A DNA stretch of 64,000 nt from Bacillus sp. FJAT-18017 (GCF_001278805.1 NZ_CP012602.1:847001-911000); one strand, 5' to 3'. Positions 46,051 through 55,334 are shown, counted from the first letter of the stretch. Made by a program: numbers and translations. The notes: generated by a model not told the origin, from the letters alone.

Positions 46051-46872
46051 TTGACGCACGCAACCGCGATTGAAACGAAAGACCTGACCCTGTCCTACGG
46101 AGATGCGCTTATCATAAACGAACTGAATCTCACCATCCCAAAAGGTGAAATCACCGTCTTCATCGGAGGGAACGGCTGCGGCAAATCGACGCTGCTTCGA
46201 TCAATCGCGCGCCTCATGAAGCCGCAATCAGGCAGCGTTCTATTAGAGGGAAAAGCCATCTCAAAACTATCAACACGGGAAGTCGCCAAGAACATGGCCA
46301 TCCTTCCCCAGACACCCGTTGCGCCTGAAGGACTGACTGTACTCCAGCTTGTCAAACAGGGACGCTACCCATACCAATCCTGGCTCAAGCAATGGTCAGA
46401 GGAAGATGAGAGTAAAGTTAATGACGCTTTGAAAGCAACGGGTCTCGAGGATCTTAAGGACCGTCCAGTCGATTCCCTGTCCGGCGGCCAGCGTCAGCGC
46501 GCCTGGATAGCAATGACACTCGCCCAGGATACCGATATCCTTTTGCTGGATGAGCCAACAACCTACCTTGATATGACACACCAGATCGAAATTCTCGATC
46601 TTCTCTGGGAACTAAACGAGCGTGAAGGACGCACAATCGTAATGGTCCTCCACGACCTGAATCTTGCCTGCCGATATGCACACAACATCGTCGCCATAAA
46701 GGATAAAGCAATCTATGCCCAAGGCCGTCCCGAAGTCGTCATCAACTGCTCCCTGGTCAAAAACGTCTTCGGCATGGACTGCGAAGTCACCATCGACCCG
46801 CTCTTCGGCACACCACTCTGCATCCCATACGGCAAAGGCCGCTGCATCCTAAAAAATGCCCTCGCCAACTAA
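46051..46872 (+). CDS. yusV: Iron-siderophore ABC transporter ATPase, YusV-like
   Basis: This 273-residue ATPase has Walker [10 protein letters not shown], signature [17 protein letters not shown], Walker [13 protein letters not shown] and the switch LHDLN, the FepC/FecE-type set. TTG at 46051 lies 8 bases after AAGGAG; the frame is open further upstream but overlaps yfhA. In B. subtilis the YfiYZ-YfhA system borrows the ATPase YusV encoded elsewhere. Here a YusV-like gene is in the operon. Confidence 0.9.
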   Translation: MTHATAIETKDLTLSYGDALIINELNLTIPKGEITVFIGGNGCGKSTLLRSIARLMKPQSGSVLLEGKAISKLSTREVAKNMAILPQTPVAPEGLTVLQLVKQGRYPYQSWLKQWSEEDESKVNDALKATGLEDLKDRPVDSLSGGQRQRAWIAMTLAQDTDILLLDEPTTYLDMTHQIEILDLLWELNEREGRTIVMVLHDLNLACRYAHNIVAIKDKAIYAQGRPEVVINCSLVKNVFGMDCEVTIDPLFGTPLCIPYGKGRCILKNALAN

Positions 46873-46875
46873 AGA

Positions 46876-46907
46876 TACCCAGTGGGGTAGGGGTCAGACC
46901 CCTTGTG
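46876..46907 (+). repeat. Dispersed GGGGTCAGACCCC element, copy 4
   Basis: The palindrome is at 46890-46902, preceded by ATACCCAG and GGGTA and followed by TTGTGAA. The same flanks accompany copy 5 at 49570. It lies just after the ATPase stop. Confidence 0.65.
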
Positions 46908-47023
46908 AAATTGTGAATTAATAGAAGGGCTAGGGATTTGGTTTTATTTTCCTAATTATTTGAATCGAAACTAGAACCAACCTAATCATTCCAATCCTCA
47001 TGCCGAAAAGGACGGTGTATACA

Positions 47024-47836
47024 ATGAAGCTTGAGACACGAACATTACCGCTGACTATCGCGGAGAAAACAAAACTGAAAGCCTACCGATACACCGATAT
47101 GAAGAAAATCGGCATGATTCAGGCATCATCTCTGCTTGACCATGATGCGCTGGAGGCATTTATCGAATCAATTATGCCGACGCTTCAGACCGATTCGGCG
47201 AAAGTCGCTGCCTCGGTTTTCATGAAGCGTTATGCCTACATTGGAGTGCTGTCTCTGTACAGCATTTCCGCGTTGAACAAGAAACTTAACATCCAAGCCG
47301 ACAACGTCTTCTTTGAAGCCCCGACTGGCACAGGAAGCTGGCTGCCGAAGTTGTTTCTAGAAAAGGCGGAAGCGGAAAAATGGGATGGAGGAGACCGCGG
47401 CCAATGGCGCAAACAAGCAATCATCGAGCTTTTCGCCGGCCACATCTTCCCGCTCATTGACCTGCTCGGCAAGGTCACCGGTGTTTCCAAGCTAATCCTT
47501 TGGGAAAATGTTGCTATCTACATCATGTGGCTGTACGAGTCCGAACTCGCAGGGCAAGCCCAGGCCGATGACGATTTCAATTTTATTTTTAACGAAGCAG
47601 AGGGAGCGGTCTTTGGCAAATACCGACGCAATCCACTCACAAAGTTCTTTACCGAAAAAACCTACCAGGAGGACCTGGACGAAATGGTCCGCGTCCGCAA
47701 AACCTGCTGCTTTTCATACTTAACAGGCGATAAAGATAAACGCTGTAAAACATGCCCATGCAGGCAGCTAGAAATGGAGGGCAAATGTGCCAATGGAACA
47801 GACAACATTTGTGAGGCAGTTCGAAGCATTACTTGA
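47024..47836 (+). CDS. FhuF-like siderophore ferric reductase
   Basis: This 270-residue cytoplasmic protein ends with a cysteine cluster, TCCFSYLTGDKDKRCKTCPC, of the C-C-x11-C-x2-C type that binds a [2Fe-2S] cluster in FhuF. It should reduce and release iron from imported siderophore. ATG 47024 has AAGGA about ten bases upstream; an ATG 24 bases earlier is possible. It follows the ABC genes and is probably in the same Fur regulon. Confidence 0.78.
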   Translation: MKLETRTLPLTIAEKTKLKAYRYTDMKKIGMIQASSLLDHDALEAFIESIMPTLQTDSAKVAASVFMKRYAYIGVLSLYSISALNKKLNIQADNVFFEAPTGTGSWLPKLFLEKAEAEKWDGGDRGQWRKQAIIELFAGHIFPLIDLLGKVTGVSKLILWENVAIYIMWLYESELAGQAQADDDFNFIFNEAEGAVFGKYRRNPLTKFFTEKTYQEDLDEMVRVRKTCCFSYLTGDKDKRCKTCPCRQLEMEGKCANGTDNICEAVRSIT

Positions 47837-48038
47837 AAAATATGCCGAGCTTCTCGTCGGCCAATCTGACGAAGAGACAACCGAAAAAGTGAAAATGTAC
47901 GCGCTGTACACCCACATTGCCAAGACCATGCCGCCGCTCGCCCAGCACTGGAACACTCTCTACCCAGACGCCAAGGACGAAATGAAAGCACTTATGCTCG
48001 AAATCAAAAAACTCAACGAACAACATCGCGCAAAATAG
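47787..48038 (+). CDS. Small helical protein overlapping the FhuF-like gene
   Basis: This protein of 83 residues (or 81 from ATG 47793) is nearly all helix, for example FVRQFEALLEKYAELLVG. It has no cysteine or signal. The GTG at 47787 lies 5 bases after GGAGGG, and both sit inside the last codons of the reductase gene, so it is translationally coupled. I do not recognise a family. A role as partner of the reductase or of siderophore import is inferred from position only. Confidence 0.65.
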   Translation: MPMEQTTFVRQFEALLEKYAELLVGQSDEETTEKVKMYALYTHIAKTMPPLAQHWNTLYPDAKDEMKALMLEIKKLNEQHRAK

Positions 48039-48072
48039 GCAAAACAGGAACGGTTCTCGTTTTGCCAAACTG

Positions 48073-48112
48073 AAAAGGAGCATCCTACTAATAGGAGCGC
48101 TCCTTTTTTGTT
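48073..48112 (+). terminator. Terminator of the siderophore operon
   Basis: AAAAGGAGC and GCTCCTTTTTT form the stem with an inner CCT/AGG pairing, followed by GTTTTT. Confidence 0.88.
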
Positions 48113-48200
48113 TTTGCTAGTTTAACTGAAAATTACTGTCTGCATGCCTTCCCGTGTAGACGGAATGCTATAACTACAGGCCTCTATCAGGTTAACTTGC

Positions 48201-48263
48201 AGAAAAACGGAAAAAGTTAACGGATAAAACCCAAAAACTCTTGGATAAAATCTCTTACCTACC
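48201..48263. repeat. Weak 21-bp tandem array, 3 copies (GGATAAAA word)
   Basis: GGATAAAA starts at 48222 and 48243, with a diverged AGAAAAAC unit at 48201, giving a 21-bp period. It is the least clear of the short-period arrays. Confidence 0.4.
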
Positions 48264-48289
48264 GCAGCCAACCCAAACCAAACCTATTT

Positions 48290-48529
48290 TTATATACTAA
48301 GATTCCTTTTCCTAATCCACACAACAATAGCCACAACAGCCCATAGCAAAAAGCCGATAATCACAAAAGGATAGACAGATTGAGTAAGTGCGTAAATCGT
48401 TTTGTTCAGAAAGGATGGGTCCTGGGTATCTTCAATCGCATGACTCCCAATCATCCCGCTCATAAATGTCACCAAAAGAAAACCGATTCTAGAAACAACG
48501 AGTTGAAGAACAGCCGATGCCTCTTTCAA
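48290..48529 (-). CDS. Small two-helix membrane protein
   Basis: This 79-residue protein has two hydrophobic segments (about 10-28 and 48-70) and a basic end, WIRKRNLSI. The only start is TTG, with GAGGGGG about ten bases upstream. Unknown function. The stop of the siderophore operon lies to its left and the hydrolase terminator to its right. Confidence 0.55.
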   Translation of the reverse strand: MKEASAVLQLVVSRIGFLLVTFMSGMIGSHAIEDTQDPSFLNKTIYALTQSVYPFVIIGFLLWAVVAIVVWIRKRNLSI

Positions 48530-48613
48530 TTAACCAAACCCCCTCAAAAGCTCTTTTGGTGTAATTTTACACAAATTGAGAAATTGAGTCAATGAATTAT
48601 CAGACTATTATTC

Positions 48614-48646
48614 ATGAAAAAAGAAGCAGGAAACCAACCCTGCTTC
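48614..48646 (-). terminator. Terminator of the alpha/beta hydrolase gene
   Basis: GAAGCAGG and CCTGCTTC form an 8-bp stem. On the minus strand TTTTTTC follows. Confidence 0.88.
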
Positions 48647-48648
48647 AA

Positions 48649-49479
48649 CTACTCTTTCCCCAACTCACTATTCTTCACCACAAACCCCAACAACGCTGAC
48701 TTCAGCGCATCAGGCTTCTCGAAAATCGCCACATGGCCGCACTCCGGAATCACCAAATACTCGGCCCCGGCAATCCCTTTAGCCAAAATGTCCGAGGACC
48801 ACCGCGGTTTCAAAATATCATTCTCGCCGACCACAACCAGCGTCGGGCACACAACCTTCCCAAGCTCATTCGTAAAATCCGCATCGCGGAGGAAGGTTTC
48901 ATACAGCGTAACCTGGCCCGCAAAATACTCGTCATCAATGTCATTCATCATCCGGGCCCGCTCCGCCAAAAACTCCTTATTGCGCTCAACAAACGCATTG
49001 TAATAAAGCGAAGGAGCTGCGCCCCAAAAGAACGCTTCACCCTTAGGCCCAAGAGCGAGCTGCTTCCAACCCTCAACAAACAGCTTCGTCGTCTCATCCA
49101 GCTCACTCGTCGAATCAATCACCACTAGCGAAGCCGCCCGATCCGGATAATCAATAGCAAACCGAAGCGCAACCTCGCCGCCATACGACGTTCCAATTAA
49201 ATGCACCGGGCCATTAACACCAAGCTCATCCAGCAAAGCCGCCGCTTCCTCGGCATGCTCCCGGAACGAATACGGCCCAGGAGGCTTTGCCGACTTCATC
49301 TGTCCCTTGAAATCGTGCAGCACCACCCGATACCCAAGCTTCACAAACAGGGGATAATACAGCGCCCACGAACTCGTCGTCGTCATCACCCCGTTGAGAA
49401 AAACCACCGTCTCGCGCGCATCGTCAGGCCCAAATACCTCATAAAACAACTCATTCCCATTGACCGACATAACCGGCAT
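48649..49479 (-). CDS. Alpha/beta-fold hydrolase
   Basis: This 276-residue protein starts at ATG 49479, 8 bases after AGGAGG. The oxyanion strand VVFLNGVMTTT, the nucleophile elbow GTSYGGEVAL (Ser in G-T-S-Y-G), a late Asp (VGENDILKP) and His (PECGHVAIFE) make the catalytic triad. It resembles 3-oxoadipate enol-lactonase or BioH-like esterases, but the substrate is not fixed. It lies beside the FabG-like gene in the same direction. Confidence 0.85.
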   Translation of the reverse strand: MPVMSVNGNELFYEVFGPDDARETVVFLNGVMTTTSSWALYYPLFVKLGYRVVLHDFKGQMKSAKPPGPYSFREHAEEAAALLDELGVNGPVHLIGTSYGGEVALRFAIDYPDRAASLVVIDSTSELDETTKLFVEGWKQLALGPKGEAFFWGAAPSLYYNAFVERNKEFLAERARMMNDIDDEYFAGQVTLYETFLRDADFTNELGKVVCPTLVVVGENDILKPRWSSDILAKGIAGAEYLVIPECGHVAIFEKPDALKSALLGFVVKNSELGKE

Positions 49480-49555
49480 CAACAGCACCTCCTATGCTAT
49501 GTAAAAAGGGGCCAACCCACATAAAATCCGCCCCCGCCTAACCACACAACCAAAA

Positions 49556-49588
49556 TACCCAGAGGAGTAGGGGTCAGACCCCTTGTGA
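49556..49588 (+). repeat. Dispersed GGGGTCAGACCCC element, copy 5
   Basis: The palindrome is at 49570-49582 with ATACCCAG, GAGTA upstream and TTGTGAATTA downstream, nearly the same flanks as copy 4. It lies directly after the stop of the FabG-like gene and may serve as its 3' end. Confidence 0.65.
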
Positions 49589-49589
49589 A

Positions 49590-50330
49590 TTACAGCACAA
49601 CCCCGCCATCCACGCTCAGCACAGTCCCGGTCACATACCGCGCCTCATCGCTCGCCAGGAACAAATACGCATTCGCAATATCCGCAGGCTCGCCAATAAT
49701 TCCAAGCACCGACTTGCCCTTCATCATATCGAGCACCTTCTCCGGCATTTTCGCCACCATCGGCGTGTTGATGAACCCAGGCGCAACCGCGTTGACCCGC
49801 ACACCGTACCGGCCAAGCTCTTTTGCCCAAGTCTTCGTCATCCCGATCACGCCCCACTTCGTCGCAGCATAATTCGTCTGCCCGAAGTTCCCATACAGGC
49901 CGACAACCGAAGACGCATTCAAAATCACGCCGCCCTGCTGCTCCTTCATCACCTTCGCCGCAGCCTGGCCAACCAGGAAAACTCCCTTCAAATTTACATC
50001 AATCACGCGCTCCCACTGTGATTCCTCCATTTTCAGAAGCGTCGCATCAGCCGTAATCCCCGCGTTATTCACCACAATGTCAACGCTTCCAAATTGCTCA
50101 GCAGTGTCACCGACCATCTTTTCCACCTGACCGCCATCCGTCACGTCGACAACCATCCCAACAGCCATGCCGCCAGATTCCACAATCATCGCCACAGTCC
50201 GGTCAATATCCTCAGCAGTAACATCCGCCACAACCACCTTAGCGCCCTCAGAAGCAAACCTCACCGCCGTCGCCTCGCCAATCCCCCGGCCACCGCCAGT
50301 CACAATCGCAACCTTATCCATCAACCTCAT
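49590..50330 (-). CDS. FabG/PhaB-like 3-oxoacyl reductase (SDR)
   Basis: This 246-residue SDR has TGGGRGIGEA, NNAG, the catalytic Ser, Tyr and Lys (ASSVVGLYGN, NYAATK) and the PGFINTPM ending of FabG. It reduces 3-oxoacyl-ACP or -CoA with NADPH. AGGAGG precedes ATG 50330. Its distance from any fab operon and its closeness to KAS III-like, CoA-transferase and hydratase genes suggest an accessory acyl-CoA pathway. Confidence 0.85.
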   Translation of the reverse strand: MRLMDKVAIVTGGGRGIGEATAVRFASEGAKVVVADVTAEDIDRTVAMIVESGGMAVGMVVDVTDGGQVEKMVGDTAEQFGSVDIVVNNAGITADATLLKMEESQWERVIDVNLKGVFLVGQAAAKVMKEQQGGVILNASSVVGLYGNFGQTNYAATKWGVIGMTKTWAKELGRYGVRVNAVAPGFINTPMVAKMPEKVLDMMKGKSVLGIIGEPADIANAYLFLASDEARYVTGTVLSVDGGVVL

Positions 50331-50602
50331 TCTACAAACCTCCTAAATAAATAATCACCCATTTACTATGCAAGAACCTTGCCAACTTGAAATCCAACCC
50401 ATAACCCCACTTTTGGAAAAAAGGGTCGCCGCGAGCTGTGTAGCAAACAACAGGCACTGTCCGAAAATCCGACAACAGTTTGCCTTCCCATGGCATCGCT
50501 ACCGGGCTCTGGCAAACACCAAATTTTCCTTTGAAGCACAATCACTAGGACTGTACAACAATCCGGCAAACACGTGAAAGATCCACACAACCCCAATAAT
50601 CG

Positions 50603-50800
50603 GCAAGCACTCGGATATTGCGCTACGCAATCCTAATCATGCAGCAAGCACTCGGATATTGCGCTACACAATCCCGATCATGCAGCAAGCACTCGGACAA
50701 TGTGCTGCACAATCCCGATCATGCAGCAAGCACTCGGATATTGCGCTACACAATCCCGATCATGCAAAGAGAACTCTGACAATGCGTTGCTCAATCCCTA
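50603..50800. repeat. 41-bp-period array, 4-5 copies (inverted GGATATTGCG word)
   Basis: GCAAGCACTCGG starts at 50603, 50644, 50685 and 50726, exactly 41 bp apart, with a diverged fifth copy near 50767. In the first unit GGATATTGCG-CTA-CGCAATCC forms a hairpin. Later units keep the words but loosen the pairing. It lies in the 845-base gap 50331-51175. The rest of that gap has no credible gene. Confidence 0.85.
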
Positions 50801-51113
50801 AAACATGCCCCACGCAACCCCAATAATCCAGCAATCCCTCAGCATACACTCTCGCACACCCATTTCAATCTGCACTTCACCACAGTTGCAAACTCTCAAA
50901 CTCATAATAGCAGTCTTCAGTTACAAGTCTGTTACAATTCCATTTTGACTCAGCAAACTCCACTCACAATACCTAGTTTAATTGAATTCCATTTTAGAAG
51001 AGAGTGCAAGCGAGAGAGGGATAAGGCGTTTGATATTAGCACGACGGCATTGGAAATTAGAGGGAAGTAAAATGTAATTCAATAATAAAACAACGATATT
51101 TAATAATTATTTA

Positions 51114-51142
51114 TTGATAATCGATAAACAATCTGATAAAAT
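51114..51142 (+). promoter_or_regulatory. Promoter and possible operator of the DUF2975-HTH pair
   Basis: TTGATA (51114) and TAAAAT (51137) are 17 bases apart. The -35 region lies in an imperfect inverted repeat, TTTATTGATAATCGATAAA, a plausible autoregulatory site for the HTH protein. Confidence 0.5.
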
Positions 51143-51175
51143 CATCTTATAAATTAATTAGGCGAGGTGCTTTTT

Positions 51176-51652
51176 ATGAAACGAGGCTCAACATTATTTT
51201 TAAGGCTGGCGCTTTTCCTTATCGGAACCCCAGTTCTTGCGTGTGGTTCATTCGGGTTGTATTGGTTAATGAGAAATCCGGCTAACCCGGAGTATGCCCA
51301 TATTCTGTATCCGATTGTAATCGGCATGTATGTGTCGGCAATTCCATTTTTCACCGCGTTGTATCAGGCTTTAAAATTATTAGGCTTTATTGACAAAAAC
51401 CAGGCATTCTCTGATTTGTCAGTAAACGCTTTGAGAAAAATTAAAATTTCGGCCATGGTCTTCAGCGGTGTCTATGTTGTTATTCTGCCATTTGTGTTTA
51501 TGGTGGCTGAACTGGACGATGCCCCAGGCCTAGTCATTGTTGGGATGGTTCCGGTTTTCGCCGGGCTGGTCATAGCCGTGTTTGCCGCAGTTCTCCAGAG
51601 GCTTTTAAAAGAAGCAATTGATATCAAATCCGAAAATGATTTAACGGTCTAA
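51176..51652 (+). CDS. DUF2975 family membrane protein
   Basis: This 158-residue protein has four helices in the order typical of DUF2975. GAGGTG precedes ATG 51176. Members are almost always followed by a small HTH gene, as here 13 bases later. The pair behaves as a regulatory module of unknown signal. Confidence 0.8.
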   Translation: MKRGSTLFLRLALFLIGTPVLACGSFGLYWLMRNPANPEYAHILYPIVIGMYVSAIPFFTALYQALKLLGFIDKNQAFSDLSVNALRKIKISAMVFSGVYVVILPFVFMVAELDDAPGLVIVGMVPVFAGLVIAVFAAVLQRLLKEAIDIKSENDLTV

Positions 51653-51665
51653 GGGGGGGAAACCA

Positions 51666-51878
51666 ATGGCAATTATAATAAATATAGACGTAATGCTAGC
51701 AAAAAGGAAAATGAGCGTAACCGAGCTTTCCGAGAAGGTCGGAATCACCATGGCAAACCTCTCCATTTTAAAAAATGGCAAAGCCAAAGCCATCCGATTT
51801 TCCACCCTGGAGGCAATCTGCAAAGCACTCGATTGCCAGCCCGGAGACATTCTCGAATACAAAGATAACGAAGACTAA
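51666..51878 (+). CDS. YozG-like HTH (Cro/CI) regulator
   Basis: This 70-residue protein is a single HTH_26-type domain (MLAKRKMSVTELSEKVGITM, LEAICKALDCQPGDIL). AGGGGGG lies about 8 bases before ATG 51666. It probably represses its own operon with the DUF2975 protein as sensor or antagonist. Confidence 0.85.
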   Translation: MAIIINIDVMLAKRKMSVTELSEKVGITMANLSILKNGKAKAIRFSTLEAICKALDCQPGDILEYKDNED

Positions 51879-51935
51879 TGTTTTTTGTTAGTGTGACATA
51901 TTAAATGGAAGGTACTGCTAAATGGCACAACAAAC

Positions 51936-52040
51936 TTTCTATGTGCCCAAACCCAGACTGCTCAAGCTGAAAAGGTAACATAGCCCGATTCTATGTGACG
52001 TTTCAAAGGAGTGCGGGTGCCAAAAGGTAACATAGAACCG
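51936..52040. repeat. 52-bp-period array (AAAGGTAACATAG word and inverted CTATGTGACGTTT)
   Basis: CTATGTG starts at 51939 and 51991, and AAAAGG at 51970 and 52022. Both pairs are exactly 52 bp apart. The two words are inverted copies of each other with two mismatches. The array is in the convergent gap between the HTH and DinB genes. Confidence 0.7.
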
Positions 52041-52109
52041 CCCTGCCTCTAAACAACTTTCTCGCAACTGATAAGGTATTCTGCAGGCAGCCAATAAATT
52101 TTTCATACA

Positions 52110-52144
52110 AAAAGCACCTCGGAAATTTTTCCGAGGTGCTTTTA
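52110..52144. terminator. Bidirectional terminator
   Basis: AAAAGCACCTCGG and CCGAGGTGCTTTT form a perfect 13-bp stem around an 8-base loop. Confidence 0.92.
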
Positions 52145-52150
52145 ACATAC

Positions 52151-52630
52151 TTATTTCAGTTGATCTTCCCTAGTCGGCCCCATAACACTCGGTACTTTCA
52201 ACCCTGCTTGGCGCAGCAAGACCGTCATTTGTCCGCGATGATGAGTCTGGTGGTCAACAAACATCCTCAAAACAGCGCCTCGTGGCATCATCTGGCCAAG
52301 AGCTTCCACACTTTCAACCATGCTTTCATCAGTCAGATTTGCTTCAGCTTCCCGAACCAATTCCTCAGACGCATTTTTATATGCAGCGGCGATCTCGCTT
52401 GCGCTGGAAGGAACCGAACCTGGATCCCCAGGCATAGCAACATTCAGGCCAACTTGTCCCGCAAAAAATGGAACGCTTGTCGCCAGGTGCCAGCCCAGCC
52501 AGCCAAGTGTGCTGTGCCCTTCAACAATCGCCTGATTCAATTTTTCATCCGTCAAAGACTCAAGCACCTGAATTGTTCCGCTTGATGCCCTCGACCATTC
52601 CGCTAGAAAATCACCGACAGTTCTGTACAT
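52151..52630 (-). CDS. DinB-family protein
   Basis: This 159-residue four-helix-bundle protein has the metal-binding histidines in LGWHLATSV and DHQTHHRGQM. Many members are thiol-dependent (bacillithiol) transferases or metal hydrolases. GGAGGAG precedes ATG 52630. No partner genes. Confidence 0.83.
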   Translation of the reverse strand: MYRTVGDFLAEWSRASSGTIQVLESLTDEKLNQAIVEGHSTLGWLGWHLATSVPFFAGQVGLNVAMPGDPGSVPSSASEIAAAYKNASEELVREAEANLTDESMVESVEALGQMMPRGAVLRMFVDHQTHHRGQMTVLLRQAGLKVPSVMGPTREDQLK

Positions 52631-52831
52631 ATTACCACTCCTCCAAACTTAAACTCTCATCATTATAGACATGTCCACTTTCCAATTTCAAATAACGTAA
52701 ACCGTGAAGGGGATTTTGCATAAATACCTGGAATTCTTATTCCTCAAAAATGACAGAACTATCCTGCAACTCAAGTGTAACTCCAAAATCCTACACTAAG
52801 GTTAATAATCCTTCCAAAGGAGGAGATACAG

Positions 52832-53881
52832 GTGACTGAAACCCACGTTGGAATAGTAGGAACCGGGATTTATATCCCACAACCAAGAATGACTGCGAAG
52901 CAAGTTGCTGAAGCAACAAACGGGATCTGGACGGAAGAAGCCATCATCAACAAGCTCGGCCTCAAGGAAAAACCAATCCCTGGAGAAAACGACGGAACTC
53001 AGGAAATGGGCGTCCGCGCCGGCCTCGATGCCATCAAAAACACCGGAATCGACCCGAAGGAAATTGACCTGGTCATCTCAATCGGCGAGGAGTGGAAGGA
53101 GTACCCGCTGACCACCTCCGCCATCTACATTCAGGAAAAAATCGGCGCGACAAACGCGTGGGGCATCGACCTACAGCAGCGCTGCTGTACAACCGTTTCG
53201 GCTATGAAAATTGCTAAAGACATGATGATGTCAGACCCCGATCTAAACACCGTTATGATCGTCGGCGGCTATCGTAATGGTGATTTCGTCGACTACACCG
53301 ATAAGGCGATGTCGATGATGTATAACCTGGCAGCAGGAGGCGGGGCGATTATTTTAAAAAAGAACCTTGGCCGCAATATCCTGCTTGGCTCACACATCAT
53401 GACCGACGGCTCAATGGCGCGCGATGCTGGCGTCGAATTCGGCGGCACCGAAAAGCCAATCACGCATGAAAATTACAATGAGGCCTATAAATCTCTAAGG
53501 CTATTTGACGAAAAGCACATGAAGGACCGCCTGAACGAAGTCTCTATGTCAAACTGGTTCCACTGCATTGACCGAGCTTTCGAGAAATCCGGCGTTACCA
53601 AAGAAGAACTCGGTTACCTGGCAGTTCTGCACTTTAAATACTCGATGCACAAGTTCATGCTTGAAACACTTGGCTTGACTGAAGAGCAATCAATCTATTT
53701 AAGCGACTACGGCCATTTGGGGCAAGTCGATCAGATTCTTTCCCTGCATCTCTCATTGGAGCAAGGCAAGGTCCAGGATGGAACCGTCATTTCAATGATC
53801 TCTGCCGGAATTGGCTACGCCTGGGCAGCAAACGTCATCAAATGGGGGCCGATCGGACATGGCGACAATCACATCGAATAA
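52832..53881 (+). CDS. KAS III-like thiolase-fold acyltransferase
   Basis: A GTG start at 52832 follows AAAGGAGG. The 349-residue product has the FabH-like fold with the nucleophile Cys118 or Cys119 in DLQQRCCTTVSAMK. A LHFKYSMHKF histidine and, where FabH has GNYGNTSA, a SDYGHLGQVD motif complete it. It should condense or transfer a short acyl-CoA, but its substrate is unknown. Its end overlaps the CoA-transferase start by 23 bases, so the two are translationally coupled. Confidence 0.82.
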   Translation: MTETHVGIVGTGIYIPQPRMTAKQVAEATNGIWTEEAIINKLGLKEKPIPGENDGTQEMGVRAGLDAIKNTGIDPKEIDLVISIGEEWKEYPLTTSAIYIQEKIGATNAWGIDLQQRCCTTVSAMKIAKDMMMSDPDLNTVMIVGGYRNGDFVDYTDKAMSMMYNLAAGGGAIILKKNLGRNILLGSHIMTDGSMARDAGVEFGGTEKPITHENYNEAYKSLRLFDEKHMKDRLNEVSMSNWFHCIDRAFEKSGVTKEELGYLAVLHFKYSMHKFMLETLGLTEEQSIYLSDYGHLGQVDQILSLHLSLEQGKVQDGTVISMISAGIGYAWAANVIKWGPIGHGDNHIE

Positions 53882-55196
53882 ATACAACGACCTGTATTCG
53901 GCAAAAAAAATATCCGTTGAAAAAGCGCTAAGCTTCGTGAAAACCGGTGACCACATCGTCTCCGGACTGGCTGCTGCCGAACCGCGTAGCTTCCTGTCCA
54001 AGCTGCACACGCTTCCGGAGCATATCGAAGACATTCATGTTTCAACCTGTCTGCCAATCCTTGAGTATCCTTATTTCAGCGATACCGACTACAAGGAACG
54101 CTTCCTGATGGAAGGCTGGTTCTACATGCCGGCCGTCCGGAAAATGCACGAGGCCGGGACTGTTTCATACATTCCCAACCACTTGCATTTTGCTGGAAAC
54201 AGGCGCCATCAACACCGTCATGTCAACATTTTCGCAGGTGTGGCTTCACCGATAGATGAGCATGGCTACCTGTCGCTAAGTTTAAGCGCCACCTATGAAA
54301 AAGAACTCGCTGAAGTCGCCGACCTTGTGATTCTTGAAGTGAACCCGAATATGCCGCGTACATTCGGAGACACAACAATTCATATCTCGGAAATCGACTA
54401 TTTAATTGAAGCAAACTACGAGGTTCCGCTGTTTCCATCACCGGAACCGAACGAGAAGGACCGGATTATCGGCAGGCAAATCGCCGACTTGATTGAGGAC
54501 GGCTCAACAATTCAGCTTGGTATCGGCGGCATTCCGAACGCAGTTGCCTACGAGCTGCAGACCAAGAAGGACCTTGGCATCCATACCGAAATGTTCACAG
54601 ACGGCATGGTCGACCTTTTTAATGCAGGTGCTATTACTGGGAAAAAGAAAACCCTTCACCCTGGAAAAATGGTCGCCACCTTCGCACTCGGCACCAAAAA
54701 GCTGTACGACTTTATCAATAACAACCCAGGTGTGCTGATCCTGAACGGCAGTTACGTCAACGACCCGTACATAATCGGCCAGAACCATAAGATGATTTCA
54801 ATCAACACAACACTCGAAATCGACGTGACTGGCCAATGCTGTTCCGAGTCAATCGGCCACCGCCAATTCAGCGGTACAGGCGGCCAGGCGGACACCGCAA
54901 TCGGCGCCCAGCTGTCACCAGGCGGAAAATCATTCATCGCCCTCTACTCGACAGCCAACGTGCGCGTCCCAGGCAGCGATGAACGCAAGACCATATCAAA
55001 AATCGTCCCAAGACTAACCCAGGGAGCAGTCGTCTCGCTATCCCGGAACGACGTCGACTACGTCGTCACTGAATACGGAGTCGCCCACCTGACCGGCACA
55101 TCCATACGCGAGCGCGTCGACATGCTCATCTCAATCGCTCACCCAGACTTCCGGGATCAGCTGAGGGAAGAAGCCCGCGACCTTATGCTCTGGTAA
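53859..55196 (+). CDS. Acetyl-CoA hydrolase/CoA-transferase family protein
   Basis: This 445-residue enzyme of the 4-hydroxybutyrate/butyrate CoA-transferase type has a GIGGIPNAVAYEL loop, HTEMFTDGMVDL, and the catalytic Glu in CCSESIGHRQFSGTGGQ. It moves CoA between acyl-CoA and a free acid. ATG 53859 lies inside the KAS III-like gene; the in-frame start at 53811 is less likely. The pair implies that the thiolase product is released or activated as a free acid. Confidence 0.87.
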   Translation: MATITSNKYNDLYSAKKISVEKALSFVKTGDHIVSGLAAAEPRSFLSKLHTLPEHIEDIHVSTCLPILEYPYFSDTDYKERFLMEGWFYMPAVRKMHEAGTVSYIPNHLHFAGNRRHQHRHVNIFAGVASPIDEHGYLSLSLSATYEKELAEVADLVILEVNPNMPRTFGDTTIHISEIDYLIEANYEVPLFPSPEPNEKDRIIGRQIADLIEDGSTIQLGIGGIPNAVAYELQTKKDLGIHTEMFTDGMVDLFNAGAITGKKKTLHPGKMVATFALGTKKLYDFINNNPGVLILNGSYVNDPYIIGQNHKMISINTTLEIDVTGQCCSESIGHRQFSGTGGQADTAIGAQLSPGGKSFIALYSTANVRVPGSDERKTISKIVPRLTQGAVVSLSRNDVDYVVTEYGVAHLTGTSIRERVDMLISIAHPDFRDQLREEARDLMLW

Positions 55197-55280
55197 ACTG
55201 GCAAATCGGACAAAGACGGTTATCGGTAACCAGCTGGCAAACTGGGGACGTTTCTTCGTCTGCCGGCTATCTATAAAACT

Positions 55281-55334
55281 AAATGAGAGACGGCCAGAAA
55301 GTATGTACTTTTTGCAAACTCACTGTCTCTCATT
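55281..55334. repeat. Perfect 11-bp inverted repeat, AAATGAGAGAC/GTCTCTCATTT
   Basis: Arms at 55281-55291 and 55324-55334 enclose 32 bases that contain a smaller AAAGT/ACTTT hairpin. It lies between the CoA-transferase and MaoC genes. The T-tract is short, so it could be a weak terminator or an operator. Confidence 0.55.

Noticed and set aside
50603..50800. CRISPR array
   Set aside because: Successive units are near-identical across the whole 41 bp, with no unique spacers and no cas genes nearby. The same holds for the 52-bp and 20/21-bp arrays.
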